Source of the DNA: Pachyseris speciosa
Taxonomy: Eukaryota > Cnidaria > Anthozoa > Scleractinia > Pachyseridae
NCBI GenBank assembly: GCA_016490735.1
Contig: JAEMWC010000048.1
Coordinates: forward strand, 142,501 to 206,500
Reading direction: 5' to 3'
DNA length: 64,000 nucleotides
The position numbers and the translations under genes were made by a program. Below, piece by piece: positions 57,301-64,000 of this stretch. The notes beneath the pieces are model-generated. The model saw only the letters and a program-made list of their open reading frames with translations, had not been told where the DNA came from and made no database searches. Every line of letters begins with the position of its first letter. The stretch's first letter is position 1.

Positions 57301-60300
57301 TTTCCTGAACTCAAAATGGCTGACTCAAAGAAATGGAAAACGAGGCAACTGCAGTTACTCAGCGGTTGTTCTCATCCCTTTTTTGTGACGTCACTTCTGT
57401 TTCCGTGCACACAGATTTTTGTTCACGCCATCACAGCATCATCACAACAACTCATTCCATGTGCATGTGCGCATGAATGAGTTAAAAAGTTGACCCGCTG
57501 AGCATGGAGTAATGTAATTCAATTTGTACATGTACATGTGTTATTCATTCACTCCATAGTGTCAACATTTATTAAAAGGAAACTAAGGTATATGTATTGC
57601 ATTTGAATATTATGGATTTTTCTTGCTAGAGTGAATATGTAAGTCTATGGAGTCCTAAAGGTGATCAATCAATGGAAGTCTCGTTCAGCATTACATTTGT
57701 ACTTGGCCATATGACAGTGATACACCAGAAAGAGTTGTGGGTGTGGGCTAGGACGAATTTTGGTGTCTGTATTGACAGGCTGTCTATATTGTGGTTCAAT
57801 CTTATCTTTGGTTTAAAATCTTTCTCTTTTTATTTTATACTAATTATAGTATTATTCATTACCATGCATTTCCCTGCCACAACATCTACACGAAAGGGGG
57901 CATATTGAATTAGCACTCTTGGTTGCTCCACGTCGAACACCCCCCTGTCCTAAGAGTATAGTACCACATTATTACTCGGGATACTGTAAGTATCATGAGT
58001 TATAAAATGTGTTAGATTTCAGTCTTTTTTTTCCTGTGCAGCAAAATGCACAGTACAATTACGTTCGGTGTTTTGATTGGCCAATGCACAATAGCAGGCA
58101 TGTGGCGGTGTGTTCATTGGTTAAAGCAAACCACATGGTCCAAAGGTCGAAAGGCTAACATCACGCGATGGTTAGTTGTTTTCGTAATGTGATACCTTCC
58201 ATTTAATACATCACCACAAGTGAATACTCAAGGTTAAATAATCCATGTTGACCACCGGAACAAATTTTCCTGCACATCTTTGCAAATTTGTGAAGCTAGA
58301 TTTTAATACAGTACAGACTGACCCGTGAAAAGGCTTGCCGAGTTTAAGAAAAGGTTGGAAGCCTTGCACGTGCTGTAAGTATCGACTCGAATTAGAACGT
58401 TGTGACAGTTCTATATTTAGAAAATTGCAAAGTTATTTTGATTTAATTTGATCCGGATGTTGTCACAACTCTGTCGCTGTTGTGAAGACTTAAATCCAGA
58501 AGAGTTTGTCCACATGAAAAGGCTTGCCAAATTTAAGACAAGGTTGGAAGCCTCACACGTGCTGTGAGTATCGACTTGAATTAGAACGTTGTGACAGTTC
58601 TATATTTAGAAAATCACAAAGTTGTTTGGATTGCTGTGACAGTTCTATATTTAGAGACAAGTTTGCGAATTTTGGTTTTCACGTGACGTCAGGAAAAAAC
58701 TAAAATTAAACATTTCGATTTTTTTACCTTCAACAGGTAAATGACATTTTAAAAATATATATCTGCTGGCCTGTTTTCAGCCAAGTCACACGCTTTGTTT
58801 TGAAATAGAGCAGTTTTGAATTTCGAAGTTTTTTACAATGCGTGACATCTGGATTGTAAACAACGACAGCTGACAACGGATATGGATGGCAACTCTCAAA
58901 ACAGTTTAACGAGCTTTGCTCGTACGGGATCAAAAAGGCGTTATGCGAACCCAAAGCAAACCACTAGTTAGCAGGATAGTTTTCAAGAATCAGAAAGCGT
59001 GCATCCGGCTTCTGCAGCACAAAAGTATCCTGAGTTAACGCTCATAGAGCGTCTTGTTGCAGAGACTGAGAGTAGGTTTTGTTTAACAGTTCCATGTCTA
59101 CTCAACTTATTCTCAAACAATGATTCCACAATCCCTGACTTGCACCAGTCTCTTCATAGTTTCTGGAGTGGCAGATTATCAGTTTCTTATTATGTTTTAC
59201 TCTAATGACAGACTTGTATTTCTCTGATTTAAATTTTCAGCAGTGATATGGCAGGTGGTTGTTCTGATCATAACAACAGGCCACTAGAGTTTTATGACAA
59301 GATGAGGGCCAGCCTGTGTGTTCACATTGTGTGGTTATTGGGGAGAGACAGACTCATGCAATCATTCCTATTGATGAAATTGTGAGCACTTCACTTCCTT
59401 ATGGTTTTATGAACCTCTTTAGGAGTTTGGGGGAGGGCTGGGAGCTTAACATTTCAGGTCTTTAGAAGGGAACTGTCGTCTCTTTAGAGAGGAACTTTAG
59501 GTGTAAGGGGGGTTTGTGACATCAAAAACCTATTAAAGTTTTTCTCAAATTTCAGTGTGAACTGAATGCCAAGTTGCTGTTTATTGTTATTTTGCAAAAT
59601 ACAATCATGATACTTGATCTTTGGAGATTATTGCTTAAATGTAAGCAGAGTGATGGAGCTTAAGAGCAAAGGTAGTGGCATTGCTTATAATCAAAACCTA
59701 TATTAGGTGATTTCTTAGTTAAGGGTTAGGCTTTGAAGTATGTATTGTATTCTCCAATATGCTGAATGAGGGCTTCTGCTATATTTGGTTTCTTGGAGCT
59801 GACATGAAGTCAATTAACTTACTTTTTTGATGGGACATTACTTTGTTTCAGGCAAAATCATTAGTATTATAACAATGTTCATTGTTTTTGTAAATCCTCA
59901 CTGACTGTAAATCTCTGTACCTAAATTAAGGCCAAAGAGATTCAGACTCAGTTTAGAGTGTCAATCAATGAGGTATCCACTGTTGTTACACATCTGGAAA
60001 AGTCAGTGCAGGTAGGTATATTTAAATACCTCTTACTAACCAAATTCGAGGTCCGTACTGTAAGTTATGGACCAAGCTTTTCCCCTTGATTTATGGCCCA
60101 AGCGCAAAACGTACAGGACATACACCAATGGGAAAAAACAAGGATCTGTAACTTACAGTACAGACCGAGAAAACAAGGTTATTAAGAGGTTAATCCAGTG
60201 TGCGGGAACGAAAACTAATTCAAGCGGGCCGTACTGTAGAATACGGTCAACAAAATTGACCAATCACAGCGTGTATACTAAGTGAGAGATATAATAAAGA

Positions 60301-63131
60301 TCATCATGTGCCTACTCTTAGTCCTCTCTGGCTCCTGGGCAGTTTGATTCAACTCTATCAAGCTTAGGGTGATTCAGTGGTGAAACAGTTGAAGTAAACT
60401 GTAGGTGATTCTTTTTGTGGGTTGAATTTAAGTTACCTTAGAGGATGTCCAAAAATCCCAGATTGTCACACTGTAGTTGTGAGATCTAAAAGGAAAGTCT
60501 GTCTCAGAACAATTTTATTGATTTGTGGAATTAAAATTAAATGCTTCTTTCAATGGAAAAGGTAACCTGGATTCATGTTGTCTGTTTCCCTTATGATAAT
60601 TATAGTGCTATATTTTATACCATGCCATAGAAAATACAGCCAATCAGAATGCAGGAAAGCTGTTATATATTTGTCAGTATTCCACCAAACCTTCCCATTG
60701 TGCACAACATTGATTTTTCTTGGGCTATGCATTTTTGTGGCTACTGTTGCTATGCAACAGTAGACTCTATATTATGACCTCCGTGAGTTAAGTTAAGTTA
60801 AGTAATTCAGCAAGTGTTTGGAGATCAGAGTTGGCAGTCTTCAGGTTGAATCGCTCAGCTCAAAGCATGCGTTTGTGTTTGCCTTTCGTCCGGCGATACA
60901 GCAGGGTTGTAGCTTGCTGTTCGTTCACTGAGCCTTAAAATCAGTGATAATTCTTTCCACAGGACAGAATAAGAGTAGCATAAAGAATACAGACTGAAAG
61001 ACTCATGTTCGGTTGGTGAGATGTTAAGCTTATGTTGAATATTAAAACTCTACTAGGAGTGTGAATTCGCAGTTAAGCTTATTCTTTATATTGATGTGCA
61101 ACTTTATCCAATGATTCTTCACAACTGTTATTTGTATTCTTTGCATTAGACATATCAGATGAGTGTTGTACTAAATGAGCAAAGATTCCAATAAAATCTC
61201 CGATCAGATAACGCTGGGTCTTTATATGATCTATCTTTGACATTCATATGTGGGCAGGGTTGATGAGTGAGATGTTAAAACTTCAATTAACGCATGTAAA
61301 TGAAGTGTTCTCAAATTCCAGCAAATAAACCTGAAGATCGGCCAGATGAAATTGGATGATAAACCGCAATGAAGCGACTGGATAAACTGCGAGCGGATGC
61401 CAAAAATTTCCATAACAAGAAAACAACACACTTGTTTATTTGCATATGGTGACGCTACACACAGTTTGTTCAAAATTATTTTGCTCAAAGCTATGAAGTA
61501 CAGCAGCCCACAACGAAGACGGAATAAATGAGCTATAGTTTTCAGAGGCTGTCGAAGATTCAAAATCTTTTGACCATGAAAATTGTCTGAGGCGCATTTC
61601 ACAGGAGATTATTTATACCTTTCCTTCTGCCCGCATTACACTTGATTGAGCATATCACTTCACAGCTATTTGTTACCTTTTCGGGCGGCCAGCATCAGAT
61701 GCACAAAAAGACATTTGGATGCTTCTTTTTGTAAGCGAATGAAAGCGAAAATATTTACACAGCAAGCACGAAGAGCCTATGAGTATAAGAGTATTCCTTA
61801 TACAGGGGTCTGGATCATTCTCACATGCTGTCACTTAATGTTCGGAAATACGCTATTATTAGATAAAATAGTTTTCCCAGCACACAAAACACAACAAGCC
61901 CGTCTTTTGATACTAGACCAATGTGATCAACCTAAAACTGATCGAAAGCTTTCTAAAATCAGATAAATATACTTTTTAGCTAGAACGGATGAGAGTTATT
62001 TTGAAACCGATGACTTGACTCACACAGGCAAAAATTTTGTCTTTTGCGAGTAGATAACTCAGAATAACTCCATCTGTTCAAACGGGTGAGAATTTTCTCT
62101 GAACGGATGGTGGGTATTTAATGGATAGGTATACTGCTATTTATTTTATTTTTGGAAAATTGGCTTCAAAAATAGGGTGCGCATTATATACAGTTGCACA
62201 TTGTATACACTGGTAAATTTTGAAGAAAAATAACAGTATTTGTATAGCGCTTTTTACAAAAGTTCTAAAGCACTTCACAATAAAAGAAGAAAATAGGATT
62301 ATAAAACTTACATTACCTAATGAATAAAATAACGTTTAAAAAGATATGTTTCTGATCAGATAACGCTATATGCGTTAGGTTGTAAACAGCTTGCCTTGCG
62401 TGACTCAAGTGATGCAACTCAAACAGCAAACAACTGACAAACGTTTCGTATCCCTTTCTCGTGAAAATGAAAAAGCTTCAGCAGTAGCCAAATGCAGTCA
62501 TTGACTGTGTATTTTTTATGACATGGTATGAAATAGTTATGCAAAGCTTTCTTGTGATTTACCTTGGAATATGTATGCAAAGAAAATGTAAGCAACTTGT
62601 GGGATATTCCATGGTATGCCACTTTAAAAAATTGCATAACTAGTATATATACGGTAAGTAATTAGTATAAATCTATCACGAATGCCATTCTCTGATTGGC
62701 TACACTACTCACTATCTATCCTGTGATAGAAGTAGCAGTTGTCAACAAAAATGGCAGCCGCTTCTTCACATTTTCAAAGTGTCTGTGAAGAGGATTTGGA
62801 TAATTTACTTGTTTAATTTTGAATGCCCTCATCAGCCATCAAGCTTATAATTAAATTAAGTATATTTTTCTTTGTTTTGTAGAAAATTTGTAGTGCACTT
62901 CCTGAAGTCAAGGCTGAAAAGAATAACATTGTGAATGACATAAGAGAGCACTTTCAGATGTTGATGGCAGCATTGCAAACAAGGTATGCAAGGCCTATTT
63001 TATTTTATGTTGATCCAGGTTTGTTGGTTTCGCCTTATTCAGTTCCTCTTTTGTGTTTTACCAACAGACAACAGTCACTCATCAAAGATGTTGAACTGCA
63101 TCATACTGGGGAAACGAATCTGGAGAAACTG
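42342..63131 (+). CDS. RING / B-box / coiled-coil protein, 5' part, runs off the window
   Basis: Exons: 42342-42393, 44244-44484, 45087-45196, 55445-55533, 56333-56390, 58994-59075, 59241-59381, 59931-60011, 62883-62983, 63068-63131. RING: C7-K-N-C at the N-terminus, then LLLECGHTFCEGC and VLCPEC, split by the first intron. B-box 1 (exon 4): KCEECSRG..CSCNKCETVYCSACFE. B-box 2 (exon 7): GCSDHNNRPLEFY... and QPVCSHC...THAII. Then coiled coil (AKEIQTQFRVSINEVSTVVTHLEKSV and following). RING with a long first loop plus two B-boxes and a coiled coil fits RNF17/Qin, piRNA-pathway proteins with Tudor domains further on, and also fits TRIM E3 ligases. Exon 7 is one base short (mod 3): its two halves lie in different frames, with a TGA at the junction. 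The sixth exon (ESVHPASAAQ...) and its GTTTTG donor are needed to keep phase but are less certain. Tudor or other C-terminal domains would lie past 64000. Confidence 0.8.
42943..43313. mobile_element. TIR element with an internal five-unit 59-60 bp minisatellite
   Basis: Ends GTAGCCTGTGTAGCAGGCGC and its mirror GCGCCTGCTACGCAGGCTAC. The inverted arms go on through CATAAAAGGGTG and GGGGGCTGGTGAAT. Between them the left arm unit is repeated five times (starts at 42958, 43017, 43077, 43136, 43195). It lies in intron 1 of the RING gene. Proline-rich minus-strand frames here (up to 135 codons) come from the repeat. Confidence 0.88.
45497..46100 (+). mobile_element. TTAA-flanked non-autonomous element, full-length copy
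   Basis: Flanked by TTAA on both sides, with ends ACCCTTAACTCCCAAGC and GTGTGGTAGTCATTGGG. It contains GGCCGGTTTTGGCCGG near the right end, as does 53330-54355. CCC/GGG ends with a TTAA target are typical of piggyBac-type elements. Internal sequence matches 26833-27165. No transposase frame. Confidence 0.7.
46101..47262. other. RING gene intron 3, left part
   Basis: Non-coding; a short TAATAA simple repeat near 46675-46695. The 91-codon minus frame at 46338-46613 has no recognisable feature. No clear poly(A) signal for the adjacent cysteine-rich gene was found in the first 200 bp. Confidence 0.5.
47263..47484 (-). CDS. Secreted cysteine-rich peptide, 73 aa, nested in an intron
   Basis: Residues 1-22 are a clear signal peptide (MKTALVFLALSAMFFLTSHA, probable cut after HAHG). 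The mature part of about 51 residues is very basic and has ten cysteines: C-x3-C-x9-C-x4-C-x6-C-x2-C-x6-C-x2-CC-x5-C. No propeptide or dibasic processing site separates signal and mature part. The ATG is directly preceded by a splice-acceptor-like TTTTGCCTAACAG, so a 5' UTR exon probably lies upstream. It is on the opposite strand within intron 3 of the RING gene. Small basic disulfide-rich peptides in cnidarians serve as venom components, antimicrobial peptides or developmental signals; I do not recognise this framework as ShK or SCRiP and no function can be assigned. Confidence 0.7.
   Translation of the reverse strand: MKTALVFLALSAMFFLTSHAHGNLKRCIAKCEQDRDISLCIEVMCPKPKAYCDHCYARRERCKACCRRPHSCR
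47485..50119. other. RING gene intron 3, middle part
   Basis: Very AT-rich. It must contain the upstream exon and promoter of the nested cysteine-rich gene if the acceptor at its ATG is real, but I cannot place them. No other gene or clear repeat seen. Confidence 0.5.
50120..50558 (-). mobile_element. Penelope-like element, 3' half of the GIY-YIG ORF and 3' end
   Basis: Minus-strand frame with HEPIKEHDRDIRLAQTQ, SEHSNTTGHYPLWDEVKFI, DPHWYTPRVKEAIHIRLHP and NNINRDSGIE, the conserved second half of the GIY-YIG endonuclease of Penelope-like retroelements. The end of the frame is disturbed by a local duplication of an AAAGCGTGGATGATG-type phrase (50285-50345). The 3' UTR follows to about 50120. 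It ends exactly at the transposon insertion; the other half is at 52507-52692. Confidence 0.85.
50559..52506. mobile_element. 1.95 kb TIR transposon inserted in the Penelope-like ORF
   Basis: Terminal inverted repeats of about 30 bp, outer ends GGCCTTGCGCACGGTGTTGG and its mirror. Both sides carry the 4 bp duplication ATAG (50555-50558 and 52507-52510). Removing the element and one ATAG leaves the retroelement codons in frame across the break (GETGRSM then HEP). No frame above about 76 codons inside, so it is non-autonomous. A 4 bp target is compatible with several superfamilies; I cannot choose. Confidence 0.85.
52507..52692 (-). mobile_element. Penelope-like element, 5' half of the GIY-YIG domain
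   Basis: Minus-strand frame with TVFRSDATLRSHLVGPKD, VYKIPCECGKVYIGETGRS: the zinc-knuckle-like CECG and GKVYIGETGR motifs of the Penelope GIY-YIG endonuclease. It continues in frame into 50558 downward once the inserted transposon is skipped. The reverse transcriptase part is missing, so the copy is 5'-truncated. Confidence 0.85.
52693..52830 (+). mobile_element. Inverted copy of the Penelope-like 3' end
   Basis: Plus-strand CAGCCATCACCACCAGCCAC, CTTCTTATACTCA.TTGCAGC and CAGTCGACACCATTGCCTGA match the minus strand of 50130-50215. Thus the 5'-truncated element is joined head-on to an inverted piece of its own 3' end, an arrangement known for Penelope-like elements. Confidence 0.75.
52760..52800 (+). 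ncRNA. Hammerhead-ribozyme-like core in the inverted Penelope 3' end
   Basis: CTGATGA at 52760-52766, stem II arms GACC (52768-52771) and GGTC (52788-52791), then GAAAC at 52792-52796. This is the canonical hammerhead core. A short stem III can be drawn (CG/CG), but the expected UH cleavage step after it reads ATC, so activity is uncertain. The counterpart near 50130-50150 is degenerate (CTAATGA). Confidence 0.5.
53330..54355. mobile_element. TTAA-flanked non-autonomous element, 1.0 kb
   Basis: TTAA followed by CCCATTGACTACCG at the left; CGGTGCCAATGGG followed by TTAA at the right, giving imperfect inverted ends (CCCATTG.C). GGCCGGTTTTGGCCGG lies just inside the right end, as in 45497-46100. 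TTAA target and CCC ends suggest the piggyBac superfamily. Overlapping frames of 114-117 codons on both strands have no transposase motifs. Confidence 0.75.
54431..55087 (-). mobile_element. TTAA-flanked element, inverted and decayed copy
   Basis: Reverse-strand relative of 45497-46100: AAAGATCTCTTTATTCTGTA side, TTTGGTGGGAACAAA, poly-T rich core and CCTATTGG/TTAA end. One terminal G is mutated. A poly(A) run of about 20 lies at 54799-54819. Confidence 0.6.
56080..56276 (-). mobile_element. tRNA-derived SINE (family B), copy 2
   Basis: Minus-strand head GGTTGGTGTAGTGGTCAGGC (A-box) and GGTTCGATTCCC (B-box), body TATGTGGGTTGAGTTTG and GTTTTCCCCTCTCCTC, same as 34581-34780. It ends about 55 bp before exon 5 of the RING gene. 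Confidence 0.85.
56911..56983. repeat. Decayed copy of the 110 bp hairpin element
   Basis: ACTAGCCTCCTACGCAGACG at the left and TCTGCATTAGAAGCTAAA at the right match the element at 2189-2298, with the central part lost. Confidence 0.65.
56984..58325. other. RING gene intron 5, nothing recognised
   Basis: No exon, RNA gene or repeat could be supported. Frames up to 81 codons (57235-57480) lack splice context and domains. Confidence 0.5.
58326..58628 (+). repeat. Tandem duplication, unit about 186 bp
   Basis: GAAAAGGCTTGCC, AAGGTTGGAAGCCT and TTAGAACGTTGTGACAGTTC appear at about 58326-58445 and again at 58513-58628, with a shorter third echo of TGTGACAGTTCTATATTTAG at 58635. Moderate divergence. 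Confidence 0.8.
60012..62882. other. RING gene intron 8
   Basis: About 2.9 kb. The stretch 61202-62367 is bounded by direct copies of GATCAGATAACGCT and may be a retroelement relic. 62662-62823 is an inverted relative of the element at 20223-20419. Frames of 123 and 106 codons (61231-61602 minus, 61646-61966 plus) show no domain. Confidence 0.5.
62662..62823 (-). repeat. Inverted copy of the 20223-20419 element
   Basis: TTAGTATAAATCTATCACGA start, CACTATCTATC.TGTGATAGA, and GAGGATTTGGATAATTTAC shared with the 20.3 kb element read on the other strand. It lies about 60 bp upstream of exon 9 of the RING gene. Confidence 0.7.
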
Positions 63132-64000
63132 GTAAGTTATCTTTTCTTTCTTCTTATTAAAGTTGTTTTTGGCAAATTAAAATAGGGGAAAGAAACAGAA
63201 AGTAAATGATTTTAAATGCATATAGTTCACCACTTTAAGTAATGTAGTCAATGAATAAAACAACCTTTAAGAAGTGAAAGGTAGATAATGGAGACAATCA
63301 TTGCAAAGTGGGGGAAAAAAGAAAATGCTCATCTTAAGGGTTTTTTCTGTGAGAGATAAATGATCATTGAAATGTAGCTACCCTTCGGGACCTTTTTTAA
63401 AAAAACAAGTTTTGAAATGATGAACCTTAGTATTGGTTAATAAGAAAACTGTATGATCAAACTCTGGGGATCTTGGCAAAATGCATTGGAGCCTCTTGGC
63501 CTTTTTGGATAACCCGTACAAAAATTAACACTGTAAACAGAAAACAAATCGGGCCATAATTTTTCAGCCCAAACTGGGCCGAAATCAACCAAAATAAGGC
63601 CTAAAAAGTTCAACCAAAAGTGAACGAAAATGAGCCTCACTGAAACGTAAATGTTTGAGCCACAAAATAAACCAAAATAGAACCCAAATGGCAACCTTAC
63701 TCGAGTGATGCAAAACTGGGCCAAAATTGGGCTTAAACTACGCCATCATTTTGGCTGAATGGTAACGCAATACTGATATGTGTCGACATGCTGCATATTT
63801 CTGTAATCCTGTTCGACCTAACTTTTTTGGCCACATTTGGGCGAAAATTACGCTGTAGTTGAGGCTGATATCCAGCCATTTTGGGGTCAAGATTACGCTC
63901 AACAGTAACTCGACACTGGCCTTTACTCGAGATGGGGCGGTTGTTGATGACCACCAAGGCGCCAAAATAATCTGAAAGGCTAACGTCTGTATAAAATCAT
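63132..64000. other. RING gene intron 10, truncated by the window edge
   Basis: No further exon recognised. A run of AACC/GGGCC..AAA-type phrases (AAATTGGGC, AAACTGGGC) around 63540-63850 looks like a decayed repeat. Confidence 0.5.

Noticed and set aside
61231..61602. 123-codon minus frame in the RING gene intron
   Set aside because: No domain, no splice context, within a stretch bounded by direct repeats.

Overview
This is eukaryotic DNA: long AT-rich non-coding stretches, split genes with GT-AG introns, tRNA-derived SINEs, Penelope-like and non-LTR retroelement remnants, and many short terminal-inverted-repeat elements. Gene content and repeat style suggest an anthozoan cnidarian, probably a stony coral. 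That placement is an inference from general resemblance; no marker gene in the window proves it.

Layout. 1-25 kb is a repeat-rich gene desert: a truncated reverse transcriptase at the left edge, an ATT microsatellite, hairpin elements, a 2.7 kb pyrimidine-rich satellite (7.06-9.75 kb), two unrelated ~0.3 kb tandem duplications (11.4-12.0 and 14.3-15.0 kb), a probable single-exon gene of unknown function (13954-14316, minus), and an old set of direct and inverted duplicated blocks (16.2-21.8 kb). 25.6-29.5 kb holds a three-exon minus-strand gene that looks like CCDC181, a ciliary coiled-coil protein. 32.0-42.0 kb holds a 13-exon minus-strand CHAF1B gene (CAF-1 p60); its exon phases all close and give a 796-residue protein. 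From 42342 a divergent plus-strand gene runs off the right edge. It encodes a RING, B-box, B-box, coiled-coil protein, either RNF17/Qin-like or TRIM-like. Ten exons are visible and one carries a frameshift. Its ~10 kb third intron contains, on the opposite strand, a complete small gene for a secreted ten-cysteine peptide, and a Penelope-like element split by a 1.95 kb terminal-inverted-repeat transposon.

Working together. CHAF1B and the RING gene start 305 bp apart and probably share a bidirectional promoter; a near-palindromic E2F-type site lies between them, fitting S-phase control of CHAF1B. The CCDC181-like gene has an RFX X-box-like site ~90 bp upstream of its ATG, fitting a ciliary role. 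No operons, CRISPR arrays, rRNA genes or free-standing tRNA genes were seen. Exon boundaries were placed by hand from splice consensus and reading phase, without transcript evidence.
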